Below, piece by piece: positions 28,354-36,565 of a stretch of 64,000 bases of DNA. The position numbers and the translations under genes were made by a program. The stretch is from Calditrichota bacterium (lineage in GTDB: Bacteria > Zhuqueibacterota > Zhuqueibacteria > Thermofontimicrobiales > Thermofontimicrobiaceae). The stretch lies in NCBI GenBank assembly GCA_013152715.1, contig JAADFU010000125.1, positions 48,450 to 112,449 on the forward strand, read 5' to 3'. How positions within the stretch are numbered: position 1 is the stretch's first letter; each line of letters opens with the position of its first letter. The notes beneath the pieces are model-generated. The model had not been told where the DNA came from. It saw nothing but the letters and a program-made list of their open reading frames with translations, and did not search any database.

Positions 28354-28830
28354 CTAAATTTTTTCTATTCGAAATAACGCCTGATCGTATTCGACAGGTT
28401 TCCCGTTTTCAGCCAGAATCTCGACTACTTTGCCGCGAACTTCACACTCAATTTCATTCATGAGCTTCATCGCTTCGATGATGCAGAGCACTTGATTGCT
28501 CGCCACGGTATCTCCGACTTCCACGTACGGATCCGCATCCGGAGCCGGAGCGCGATAGAAAGTCCCCACCATTGGAGATTTGACCTCAAAGATATTTTCA
28601 GCCAGCATTTCTTTTTGCGGCGCTTTTTGCTCGGGTCGATCCGGCGACTGCTGAGCTTCCGCTGGCGCCGCAGCCGGCGAAGGAGCAATCGCTGCCGGAG
28701 AAGCCGCCACGACAGTGGTTGAGGAATTTTTACTGATTCGCACCTTTCTTCCGAATCGGCTGACTTCTAATTCAGAGATACTACTTTCCTCGACAAGCTC
28801 GATGAGTTTCTTTATTTCTTTTGGTCTCAT
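28354..28830 (-). CDS. accB: Biotin carboxyl carrier protein of acetyl-CoA carboxylase
   Basis: 158 residues: an N-terminal domain ([20 protein letters not shown]), a flexible Ala/Pro-rich linker at about 42-75, and a C-terminal biotinyl domain with the biotinylated lysine K122 in [10 protein letters not shown] and [11 protein letters not shown]. It carries CO2 from AccC to the carboxyltransferase, which is not encoded here. First gene of the accB-accC-gcvH run; ATG behind GGAGAG. Confidence 0.96.
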   Translation of the reverse strand: MRPKEIKKLIELVEESSISELEVSRFGRKVRISKNSSTTVVAASPAAIAPSPAAAPAEAQQSPDRPEQKAPQKEMLAENIFEVKSPMVGTFYRAPAPDADPYVEVGDTVASNQVLCIIEAMKLMNEIECEVRGKVVEILAENGKPVEYDQALFRIEKI

Positions 28831-29021
28831 TTATCTCTCCAATTATTTCCTGATTGACCGCATTGAACAGCGCTCTTGCTGAGCAAAATTCTCGCGAATG
28901 GTTTTACTGTCCTGATTTTTCATCCTTGCCAATTGCTTGTTTTAAAAACTGGTCAAAATAATGAAGTTAAATTTAACCGAAAAAGAAATAAAAGTCAAGA
29001 TATTTTTCCAAAGAAATCAAA

Positions 29022-30473
29022 TTACATTGAATCCAAAATTGCGCGCAAAATTTTGTTAGCCATTTTGGGATCAGCCCGGCCTCCCGTTTTTTGCATAATT
29101 TGACCGACAAAATAATGAAAAAGCGGCTTCTTTCCGGCGCGATACTGCGCCAGCGCTTCCTGATTTTCGTCAATGATCCGGCGGATTATTTCCTCCAGTT
29201 TCGCTTCGTCCGACAATTGAAAAAGCTGTTTTTGTTTCATGATTTCGTGCGGAGATTTTTTTGCAACGACCATTTCAGAAAAAATTTCTTTCGCTGCGCG
29301 CCAACTCAGTTTTTGATTTTTGACGAGTGTCAGCAATTCTGCAATGTCAATTTCCCACGTCCTCTTTTTTTGACTAAATAAATTATTTTCGTAACGGAGA
29401 AATTCCTGAATCATCCATTTGCTCGCGAGGCTGGCGTCGCCGATTTGTTTTGTGATCCACTCAAACAGATCGGCGCGCGGCGGCGTCAGCGTGAGAATCT
29501 CTGCATCGGCTTCTGTTAATTGATATTCTTGCAGGAAGCGAGCGATTTTCGCACTCGGCAATTCTGGCATTTGCGATTCGATTTTTTTTATTAAATCAGC
29601 GCTAATTTTCAGCGGAAGCAAATCCGGTTCCGAAAAATAGCGATAATCGTGCGCGGTTTCCTTGGAGCGCATTGTCCGCGTCGTTTGATTTTTATCATCC
29701 CAGAGAACAGTGGCGGAATTCAGAACTTTGCCCGAAAAAATCAACTTTTTTTGCCGTTCGATTTCGTGGACAAGCGCCCGCGCCAGAGCTTTGAGAGAAT
29801 TGAGATTTTTAATTTCCGTTTTCGCGGACAGTTCTCTCGCGTTGGCTGTGTTTACTGAGATATTCGCATCGCAGCGCAGACTGCCCTGTTCCAAATTGGC
29901 GTTGCTGATTTGCAAAAAACGCAGCATCTGCTGTAAACGCTGAACAAAATCAACAGCTTCGTCGGGACTCCGCAGCTCCGGTTCAGTCACAATTTCCAGC
30001 AGTGGGATTCCGCAGCGATTCAGATCGATCAGCGTGGCCTCCGACGGTACAAATGGCTCGTTGTGAATTGATTTCCCGGCATCTTCTTCGAGATGGATGC
30101 GTCCAATGGAAATTTTTTTCTTTTTGCCATTGGATTTTATTTCCAGAAATCCGGACTCGCAAATAGGTCGATCAAATTGGGTGATCTGGTAGCCTTTGGG
30201 CAAGTCAGGGTAAAAATAATTTTTTCGGGCAAAAATCGATTCTTTTGCAATGCGGCATTTCATCGCCAGACCCAACTTGATAGCCGACTCCACGGCTTTT
30301 TTGTTCAACACAGGCAACGCACCGGGCAAACCGAGGCAGACGGGGCAGGTTTGTGTGTTCGGCGGAGCGCCGAATTTTGTCGGGCAAGAGCAAAACAATT
30401 TGCTTTTTGTGTTCAATTGCGCGTGCGCTTCCAGACCGATAGTCACGCGGTATTTTTTCTCGCGTTCAGCCAT
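29022..30473 (-). CDS. gatB: Aspartyl/glutamyl-tRNA(Asn/Gln) amidotransferase subunit B
   Basis: About 483 residues with the GatB cradle motifs (IGLEAHAQL, CSCPTKFGAPPNTQTCPVCLG with the zinc Cys residues, LPKGYQITQFD, HLEEDAGKS) and the C-terminal YqeY-like helical domain. With GatA and GatC it turns mischarged Glu-tRNA(Gln) or Asp-tRNA(Asn) into the correct species. The ATG at 30473 is preferred, with GGGAG upstream, over a TTG two codons earlier. It overlaps gatA by 8 bases. gatC is not seen beside it. Confidence 0.96.
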   Translation of the reverse strand: MAEREKKYRVTIGLEAHAQLNTKSKLFCSCPTKFGAPPNTQTCPVCLGLPGALPVLNKKAVESAIKLGLAMKCRIAKESIFARKNYFYPDLPKGYQITQFDRPICESGFLEIKSNGKKKKISIGRIHLEEDAGKSIHNEPFVPSEATLIDLNRCGIPLLEIVTEPELRSPDEAVDFVQRLQQMLRFLQISNANLEQGSLRCDANISVNTANARELSAKTEIKNLNSLKALARALVHEIERQKKLIFSGKVLNSATVLWDDKNQTTRTMRSKETAHDYRYFSEPDLLPLKISADLIKKIESQMPELPSAKIARFLQEYQLTEADAEILTLTPPRADLFEWITKQIGDASLASKWMIQEFLRYENNLFSQKKRTWEIDIAELLTLVKNQKLSWRAAKEIFSEMVVAKKSPHEIMKQKQLFQLSDEAKLEEIIRRIIDENQEALAQYRAGKKPLFHYFVGQIMQKTGGRADPKMANKILRAILDSM

Positions 30474-31917
30474 TTTCAATCTCTCCCGACGGACAGAATT
30501 TCTCGACAGCTTTGGCTACCGAAAATAAAAAAGGCTCGGCAAAGCGCGGCGCCATTAATTGCAACCCCACGGGCAAGCCGTCTCTGTCCTGACCGCAAGG
30601 GATGCTCAGCGCTGGCAATCCGGTCAGATTTGCCGCCACCGTAAAAACATCGGACAAATACATGGCGAGCGGATCGTAGCTACGCGCGGCGATGGGAAAA
30701 GCTGTGGTCGGCGAAGTCGGCGTGATCAAAAAGTCGCATTTTTGAAAAGCGGCGGAAAAATCTCGGCGGATGAGCGACCTGATTGTCTGGGCTTTTCGAT
30801 AGTAACGCTCGTAATAGCCGCGGGAAAGCACAAATGTGCCCAACAGAATGCGTCTTTTAACCTCTTCTCCGAATCCCTGCGAGCGGTTTTTGGCGTAAAA
30901 ATTGCCAATGTCTTTCGCTTCGTCAGAACGAAAACCGTAGCCAACGCCGTCAAAGCGCGCCAGATTGGACGAGGCCTCAGCCGTGGCAATGATGTAATAA
31001 GCAGGAACTGAATAATCCGCATGGGGCAGCGAAACGGAAATAATTTGCGCGCCTTTTTGCCGTAACTTTTCAACGCTGCTTTCAATATTCCGTTTGACGT
31101 CCGGTTCGATGTCGTTGCTGAAAAACTGTTTCGGAACGCCAATTTTCAAAGAAGAAACCGGGGCGATGTCGCTGAAAAATTGCGCCGGATAACGGTGAGT
31201 CGAGCTTGTCGAATCGCGGGAATCGTGGCCGGCAATGACGGAGAAAATTTTTGCGCAATCCTCAACCGAACGCGCGATGGGGCCTATTTGGTCAAAAGAA
31301 GAAGCATAGGCAATCAAACCGTAACGTGAAACGCTGCCATAAGTCGGTTTCAAACCTACTAATCCGCAAAAAGCAGCCGGCTGGCGAATAGAGCCGCCGG
31401 TATCCGATCCCAGCGCCGCCATTGCCTGCCGCGATGCGACAGCAGCGGCTGAGCCTCCGGAAGATCCGCCGGGAACTTTTGTGTGATCTATCGGATTTTT
31501 TACGGCGCCGAAGAAACTGTTTTCGTTGGAAGACCCCATGGCAAACTCGTCCATGTTGGTTTTACCAATGAGAATGGCGTCTTCTTTCAGCAAGCAGTCG
31601 ATTACGGTGGCGTTGTATGGGGCGACAAAATCGGCGAGCATCTTGGAACTGCAGGTCGTTTTTATCCCTTTGACCAAAATATTATCTTTAACGGCAACCA
31701 CTAATCCGGCCAGTTTGCCGGCGCGTTTTTGCCGAATTTTGGCGTCAATTTTCTGTGCGCGAATTTGTGCGTCTTCCGCCAAAATGGAAATAAAGGCGTT
31801 AAGCGGGAAGCCTTCATTGACATTTTTCAGATAATCTCTCACAATCCGCGAGCAGGAGACAGAACCATTTAACAGCAAAGGGTGAATTTGAGAAAAATCA
31901 AGGCGCGTTACATCCAT
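30466..31917 (-). CDS. gatA: Glutamyl-tRNA(Gln) amidotransferase subunit A
   Basis: A 483-residue amidase-signature enzyme. The Ser-cisSer-Lys triad is visible: Lys77 in VAVKDNI, the Ser-rich GGSSGGSAAAVA, and the nucleophile region GSDTGGSIRQPAAFCG. It releases ammonia from glutamine for GatB. It begins 6 bases after the stop of a tatA gene and overlaps gatB, so all are on one transcript. The ribosome binding site (GAGG) is about 13 bases from the ATG, rather far, so coupling to the upstream gene may help translation. Confidence 0.96.
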   Translation of the reverse strand: MDVTRLDFSQIHPLLLNGSVSCSRIVRDYLKNVNEGFPLNAFISILAEDAQIRAQKIDAKIRQKRAGKLAGLVVAVKDNILVKGIKTTCSSKMLADFVAPYNATVIDCLLKEDAILIGKTNMDEFAMGSSNENSFFGAVKNPIDHTKVPGGSSGGSAAAVASRQAMAALGSDTGGSIRQPAAFCGLVGLKPTYGSVSRYGLIAYASSFDQIGPIARSVEDCAKIFSVIAGHDSRDSTSSTHRYPAQFFSDIAPVSSLKIGVPKQFFSNDIEPDVKRNIESSVEKLRQKGAQIISVSLPHADYSVPAYYIIATAEASSNLARFDGVGYGFRSDEAKDIGNFYAKNRSQGFGEEVKRRILLGTFVLSRGYYERYYRKAQTIRSLIRRDFSAAFQKCDFLITPTSPTTAFPIAARSYDPLAMYLSDVFTVAANLTGLPALSIPCGQDRDGLPVGLQLMAPRFAEPFLFSVAKAVEKFCPSGEIENG

Positions 31918-31923
31918 TGAAGT

Positions 31924-32118
31924 TTAATTCGCCTCTTTTTTTTCACCTTCCTCGATTTTTTTTGGTTCTTCGTCTTCTACCGCTTCGCGTGTTGCTTTTT
32001 TAAATTCGCGAATCCCTTTACCCAATCCGCTGGCTAATTCGGGAATTTTTTTTGCGCCGAAAAGCAAAACCAGCACAAAAATAACAAGCAACAGCTCAGG
32101 TCCGCTAGGAATGCCCAT
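31924..32118 (-). CDS. tatA: Twin-arginine translocase TatA/TatE-family subunit (copy 1)
   Basis: About 64 residues: short N-terminus, one membrane helix ([21 protein letters not shown]), hinge [22 protein letters not shown] and an acidic/basic tail. TatA oligomers form the pore of the Tat pathway for folded proteins in the inner membrane. The ATG at 32118 has GGAGG 5 bases upstream; a GTG four codons earlier is less likely. A second TatA-like gene lies 49 bases upstream. Confidence 0.9.
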   Translation of the reverse strand: MGIPSGPELLLVIFVLVLLFGAKKIPELASGLGKGIREFKKATREAVEDEEPKKIEEGEKKEAN

Positions 32119-32167
32119 TTTATCCTCCACAAAAAATAAATTTTACAGAAAGTTAGTTACAATTTTT

Positions 32168-32356
32168 TTAGCCGCGTAAATCGCGATCAATGTCGTTCAA
32201 GTCGATTTCATCCTTGACGTCGTCGAGGGCTTTTTTGAATTGTCGATAACCCTTGCCCAGGCCTCGCGCCAATTCAGGCAGTTTTTTGGGACCAAACAAC
32301 AATAAAACGATGAACATCATAAAAATTATTTCGCTCGGTCCAATTGAACCAAACAT
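32168..32356 (-). CDS. Twin-arginine translocase TatA/TatB-family subunit (copy 2)
   Basis: About 62 residues beginning MFGSIGPSEIIFM, with a helix and the LFGPKKLPELARGLGKGYRQFKKAL hinge and amphipathic helix. The GP before KK and the shorter acidic tail make it more TatB- or TatE-like than its neighbour, but assignment is uncertain. AGGAGG lies upstream of the ATG at 32356. No tatC is in the window. Confidence 0.88.
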   Translation of the reverse strand: MFGSIGPSEIIFMMFIVLLLFGPKKLPELARGLGKGYRQFKKALDDVKDEIDLNDIDRDLRG

Positions 32357-32416
32357 AATGCCTCGCCTCCTCATCGCGCAAAAAGCGCGAAAAATTTGAA
32401 TGATGAGAGTCGCGCA

Positions 32417-32692
32417 TTACAGCCGATGGCCATAATACCATTTGAGAAAATACGCGGCAATCCCCAGTCCTAAAAGTCCGATGATATTTACAACAAACGA
32501 AAATCCCAGCGTCATTTTTATGACGCCTAAATTTAATGTCGCCGGAGCAAATCCTGCGGTAATAGATTTGAGAAAAAACTCTTTCACCACACCGTCCGGC
32601 AGCAAGAATGCCACTAATTGTCCCAACACGGATCCGAGGATTGCGCCGAAAAAGAGAATCGTGAAAACAATGCCTATATTTTTTTGTCTCAT
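32417..32692 (-). CDS. DUF4321 membrane protein
   Basis: A 91-residue protein with two or three membrane helices (FTILFFGAILGSVLGQLVAFL and FSFVVNIIGLLGLGIAAYFL) and the segment PATLNLGVIKMTLGFSF typical of DUF4321. Function unknown. Such proteins are often encoded beside tat or cell-envelope genes, as here. Start by first ATG; the ribosome binding site is weak. Confidence 0.78.
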   Translation of the reverse strand: MRQKNIGIVFTILFFGAILGSVLGQLVAFLLPDGVVKEFFLKSITAGFAPATLNLGVIKMTLGFSFVVNIIGLLGLGIAAYFLKWYYGHRL

Positions 32693-32779
32693 TCTGAAAT
32701 GACTGCGCTCATTAATGGCAGAAAATTTATGACTACTATTTTAATATAGATAATTTAAAGACAAAAATCAAATAAATTT

Positions 32780-33508
32780 TTAGAAAGCTTCAATTGTTTT
32801 GTCAGAATCGCTCGAGCGAAAAATTTTGAAAAAGAATCGAACGATTCCCCAGAGAATATACACCATGACGAACGGATAAAAAGTCGCCTGAGGGAACAAA
32901 GAAACGATCACGATTGAAACAATCATGAGAATTAACGTCACGGAATGTTTCCTGCCCTGACGAAATGAAAATTTTGGGAGCACATAGTAGCCCACCTTGC
33001 TCAGCATCAGAATGCTTATAAGCACGATTTGAGGAATTACAACGCGCTCAAGATAAATTTCGTTCCAAAAATAATAATTGAAAATAATGAATGAAACAAT
33101 GCTTACCGCGGCAAACGGAATGGGCAGACCCACAAACTCGGTTTTCTCTTTTCCGCCAAAATGAATATTAAATCTCGCCAGTCGGATGCCTCCGCACACT
33201 AACGGCAGGAAACTGATCACTGTGCCCAAAAGTCCGAAAGAGTTCAGATAGGCGCGTTGGATGAGGAACGCCGGCGCCAAGCCAAAAGAGATGACATCCG
33301 CCAGAGAATCAAATTCCACGCCGAAAGCGCTGGCGGTTTTTGTGAGCCGCGCGACCTGGCCGTCAAATAGATCAAAAATCGCCGCGATGACAATGAACCA
33401 ACTGGCAGTGACAAAATTGTTTTCGCTGGCGTTGATGATAGCGAGAAAGCCAAAAAATATGTTCATGGTGGTGAATAAATTCGGGATCACCTGTCTTGAT
33501 CTTTTCAT
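32780..33508 (-). CDS. pssA: CDP-diacylglycerol-serine O-phosphatidyltransferase
   Basis: A 242-residue polytopic enzyme with the CDP-alcohol phosphatidyltransferase motif beginning DGQVARLTKTASAFGVEFD and ending with a further Asp (DGxxAR-x8-G-x3-D-x3-D). It makes phosphatidylserine from CDP-diacylglycerol and serine in the inner membrane. It starts at the psd stop, in the usual psd-pssA pair, which makes phosphatidylethanolamine the likely end product. The cdsA gene for the CDP-diacylglycerol donor lies near 52-53 kb. Confidence 0.94.
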   Translation of the reverse strand: MKRSRQVIPNLFTTMNIFFGFLAIINASENNFVTASWFIVIAAIFDLFDGQVARLTKTASAFGVEFDSLADVISFGLAPAFLIQRAYLNSFGLLGTVISFLPLVCGGIRLARFNIHFGGKEKTEFVGLPIPFAAVSIVSFIIFNYYFWNEIYLERVVIPQIVLISILMLSKVGYYVLPKFSFRQGRKHSVTLILMIVSIVIVSLFPQATFYPFVMVYILWGIVRFFFKIFRSSDSDKTIEAF

Positions 33509-33509
33509 G

Positions 33510-34148
33510 TCAATAAATTCCTATGATCGTTTCACCGGCTCGTACTTTGTCGTTTGCTTTCACTTTGATTTCCACATTCAGCGGCATAAAAATATCCACC
33601 CGAGAGCCAAATTTTATCATGCCGAATCGCTCGCCGCGCGTCACGCTATTTCCTTCCCGAATGTGGCACACAATCCGCCTTGCCAGAATGCCGGCGATCT
33701 GGCGAAACATGATTTTTGTTTCATCATTCTCGATAGCGATGGATGTGTGTTCGTTTTGCAACGACGCATCCTCTTGATAGGCCGGCAAAAAAGCACCGTG
33801 TTTGTAATCAAAATATGTCACTTTTCCGCTGATGGGAATGCGGTTCACGTGAACGTCTAAAACCGACATGAAGATACTCACTTTTTTAACTCGTTGCTTG
33901 AAATACTCAGCTTCGTTGACCTCGTCTATCACAATGATCTTGCCGTCAGCCGGAGAAATAATGGTGTTTCGGACGTCTGGCGCCTGGCGATTCGGATCGC
34001 GAAAAAAATAGAAAGAAAAAAGCAAAAAAATAAAACTCACCAACGCCAAAATCTCTAATAGGATGTTGTGCGAGACCATTGCGCCGGATAGCATGATGAC
34101 AAAAAACAAAAAGACCCCCACTAAAAATCCGTAACCTTCCTTTGCCAC
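33510..34148 (-). CDS. psd: Phosphatidylserine decarboxylase (short proenzyme)
   Basis: A 212-residue proenzyme of the short, archaeal/Bacteroidetes-like class, with N-terminal membrane helices, SPADGKIIVIDEV, HVNRIPISG and the self-cleavage region MIKFGSRVDIFMP, where cleavage before Ser makes the pyruvoyl group. It converts phosphatidylserine to phosphatidylethanolamine. GTG start with GAGG 6 bases upstream. First gene of the psd-pssA-DUF4321-tat-tat-gatA-gatB run. Confidence 0.93.
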   Translation of the reverse strand: MAKEGYGFLVGVFLFFVIMLSGAMVSHNILLEILALVSFIFLLFSFYFFRDPNRQAPDVRNTIISPADGKIIVIDEVNEAEYFKQRVKKVSIFMSVLDVHVNRIPISGKVTYFDYKHGAFLPAYQEDASLQNEHTSIAIENDETKIMFRQIAGILARRIVCHIREGNSVTRGERFGMIKFGSRVDIFMPLNVEIKVKANDKVRAGETIIGIY

Positions 34149-34207
34149 AAATACCTCAGAGTTTGATGTTCTTAAATTTTAACAATTTCAATTTTATTAT
34201 TAATATG

Positions 34208-34330
34208 AATGACCAGTTAGAAAATATTTTTGTAAATATTACGTTAAAAACAATGTAGAGGACGCATATATGCGTCCCCTACGACCTAATTTCAATAAAA
34301 ATAGTTGATCGTAAAATTTAACTGGTCATT
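34208..34330. repeat. Concentric palindromic element with 12-bp inverted ends (MITE/REP-like)
   Basis: Perfect 12-bp inverted ends AATGACCAGTTA (34208-34219) and TAACTGGTCATT (34319-34330). At the exact centre is a 28-base near-perfect palindrome, 34255-34282, with arms GTAGaGGACGCATA and TATGCGTCCcCTAC. It fills most of the gap between psd and purC. Outer sequence beyond the ends is also partly symmetrical. It has no coding capacity. Confidence 0.7.
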
Positions 34331-34436
34331 GGTATTATTAATGAACAATATTAGGAACATGGGATGTGCATAAAATGGGCGTTCATCATATTGTTTTCTT
34401 TTCTAATTTTTTTGAAAAGTTCGACCATTTTAAAGG

Positions 34437-35141
34437 TTATCCCTGCAAAATTCGCTCTTTGAACGCATTGTAAACATCAGCCGCCGAATTTGCCGTGATA
34501 CGAAATCTTTCAATATTCGCTTCCCCTTCAGACAAATCCGCGAGAACAATCGTATCCGGCGAGAGATCGCCACCCAGAATAATTTTGTTTTCTATTTTGC
34601 CAAATTCAAGCCTAAAACTGACCAATTGGGCTTGTCGGCGGAGAAAAAATGACCGTAGAATCGCGTTGATTTTTGATGCGAGTCTTTCGAGCATTTTGAA
34701 ATCCTCTGCCTGAATCAGGCCGAATGCTTGCAAATGAGTCTGATTGACCATCGGATTGTTTTGCCGGGCGTCTTTAAGAAAATACTCATGGATGGGGCTG
34801 TTCAACGTTGTCGCCTCTTCTAATCCGAAACGGTCTGCCAATTCTTTGCCGATAAAATTATGAACGACAATTTCTACCGGGATGACATCTAATTGCTGGA
34901 TCACCATTTCCCGCTCGGAAAGCTCGTTCAAAAAATGTGTCGAAATATGAAAAGATGACAAATATTTATACAAAAATGACGCGATCTGATTATTAATAAT
35001 GCCTTTTCCCCTGACAACGACCGTCTTGTTGGGGCTTTTAATGGGAACTTCATCACTATATTTGACTATAAGCTTTCCCTCTTCATCGGTGGTATAAATT
35101 TTTTTGGCGCTGTTTTCGAAAATGTTCTTTTTCTTCTTCAA
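34437..35141 (-). CDS. purC: Phosphoribosylaminoimidazole-succinocarboxamide synthase
   Basis: About 234 residues, SAICAR synthase: KKIYTTDEEGKLIVKYSDE, PVEIVVHNFIGKELADRFG, FGKIENKIILGGDLSPDT. Adds aspartate to CAIR in purine synthesis. The start is a TTG at 35141 (LKKKKNIFENSAKKIY) behind GGGGTGAG; longer frames begin with TTG at 35168 or GTG at 35150. The motif usually written DEISPD reads GDLSPD, so the usual Asp-Glu before ISPD is changed to Gly-Asp. It begins 33 bases after the purB stop and is co-transcribed with it. Confidence 0.9.
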   Translation of the reverse strand: MKKKKNIFENSAKKIYTTDEEGKLIVKYSDEVPIKSPNKTVVVRGKGIINNQIASFLYKYLSSFHISTHFLNELSEREMVIQQLDVIPVEIVVHNFIGKELADRFGLEEATTLNSPIHEYFLKDARQNNPMVNQTHLQAFGLIQAEDFKMLERLASKINAILRSFFLRRQAQLVSFRLEFGKIENKIILGGDLSPDTIVLADLSEGEANIERFRITANSAADVYNAFKERILQG

Positions 35142-35174
35142 TGTTCTCACCCCGTTTTTTATTCTCAATTCAGA

Positions 35175-36470
35175 TTATTCAATGCCAGCTTTCTCAAAAA
35201 TTTTATCGACATTGCGGAGATGATATTGATAATCAAAAATATTCTCGATTTCTTCCGGCTTGAGCGCTTGGGTGATTTCCGGTTCATTCATCAATGATTT
35301 CTTGAATGATTTCCCGGTTTGCCAGCACTCCAGGGCACATTTTTGCACCAATTGATACGCCTTTTCGCGAAGCAATCCTTTGCGAACCAGCGCTAGCAGC
35401 AAAGATTGCGAAAAAATCAGCCCGTTTGTTTTGTTCAGATTTTTCATCATATTTTCCGGATAAACGAGCAGATTTTGAATCAGATCGGTCATTTTGTGCA
35501 ACATGTAATTCAGCAAAATTGTACTGTCGGGCAGAATGACACGTTCCACAGATGAGTGCGAAATATCTCTTTCGTGCCATAATGCGATATTTTCCATGCT
35601 CGCCAGCGCGTTCGCGCGCAACAGTCTTGCCAAACCAGACATTTGCTCGCAGGTCACCGGATTTCTTTTGTGCGGCATGGCAGACGAACCTTTTTGCCCC
35701 TTTGAAAAATATTCTTCGGCTTCTAAAATTTCCGTCCGCTGCAAATTCCGGATTTCCGTGGCGATTTTTTCAATCGTGGCGCCGGTCAATGCAATGGCTG
35801 TCAAAAACTCGGCGTAACGATCCCGTTGAATGATCTGCGTAGAGACCGGCGCTGGCTTGAGCCCCAGCCGCTTGCAAACCATTTTTTCCACGATCGGATC
35901 CAGATGGGCAAAGGTACCGACGGCGCCGGAAATTTTTCCGTAAGAAACATTTTCCACGCCATTTTTTAGCCGGCGGAGATTCCGTCCCATTTCATCGTAC
36001 CAGAGCGCCATTTTCAGCCCGAAGGTCGTCGGTTCTGCGTGCACGCCGTGAGACCTGCCGACGCAAATGGTGTGTTTGTGCTCCAGCGCTCTTTTTTTGA
36101 GCGCGTCGCGGAGGCGTTCGCTGTCCGCGATTAAAATTTTTCCCGCTTGCTTCATCAGCAGCGCGTTTGCCGTATCCAGCAAATCCGAAGAAGTCATTCC
36201 CAGATGGATGAAACGGGACGCTTCGCCAACGTATTCGCCGACATTGGTCAGAAAGGCAATCACGTCGTGTTTGACTTTCTGTTCTATTTCCAAAATTCGG
36301 TCGATGTCAAATTTCGCTCGATCGCGAATCTGTTCCGCCGACTCTTTGGGGATCATTCCCAATTCCGCTTGCGCCGAAGCGACCGTAATTTCGACTTTTA
36401 ACCAGGTTTGAAATTTGTTTTCGTCTGTCCAGATCGCGCCCATTTGTGGCAGCGTGTATCGCCGAATCAA
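35175..36470 (-). CDS. purB: Adenylosuccinate lyase
   Basis: 431 residues of the fumarase/aspartase superfamily with the signature GSSAMPHKRNP, plus SHGVHAEPTTFG, GMTSSDLLDT and HERDISHSS. Cleaves SAICAR to AICAR and adenylosuccinate to AMP. The start is TTG behind GGAGG: the family N-terminus IRRYTLPQMGAIW begins at once, so no later ATG fits. Upstream of purC on the same transcript, giving two consecutive steps of the pathway. Confidence 0.96.
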   Translation of the reverse strand: MIRRYTLPQMGAIWTDENKFQTWLKVEITVASAQAELGMIPKESAEQIRDRAKFDIDRILEIEQKVKHDVIAFLTNVGEYVGEASRFIHLGMTSSDLLDTANALLMKQAGKILIADSERLRDALKKRALEHKHTICVGRSHGVHAEPTTFGLKMALWYDEMGRNLRRLKNGVENVSYGKISGAVGTFAHLDPIVEKMVCKRLGLKPAPVSTQIIQRDRYAEFLTAIALTGATIEKIATEIRNLQRTEILEAEEYFSKGQKGSSAMPHKRNPVTCEQMSGLARLLRANALASMENIALWHERDISHSSVERVILPDSTILLNYMLHKMTDLIQNLLVYPENMMKNLNKTNGLIFSQSLLLALVRKGLLREKAYQLVQKCALECWQTGKSFKKSLMNEPEITQALKPEEIENIFDYQYHLRNVDKIFEKAGIE

Positions 36471-36565
36471 CGCTTTCCTCCGTCAAAAATTAGTTTCACT
36501 CCAGCGCAGTAATAAAAATTTTTGCAAAAAAAATGAAAACTTAACTTGCAATATTGTAGCATCGG

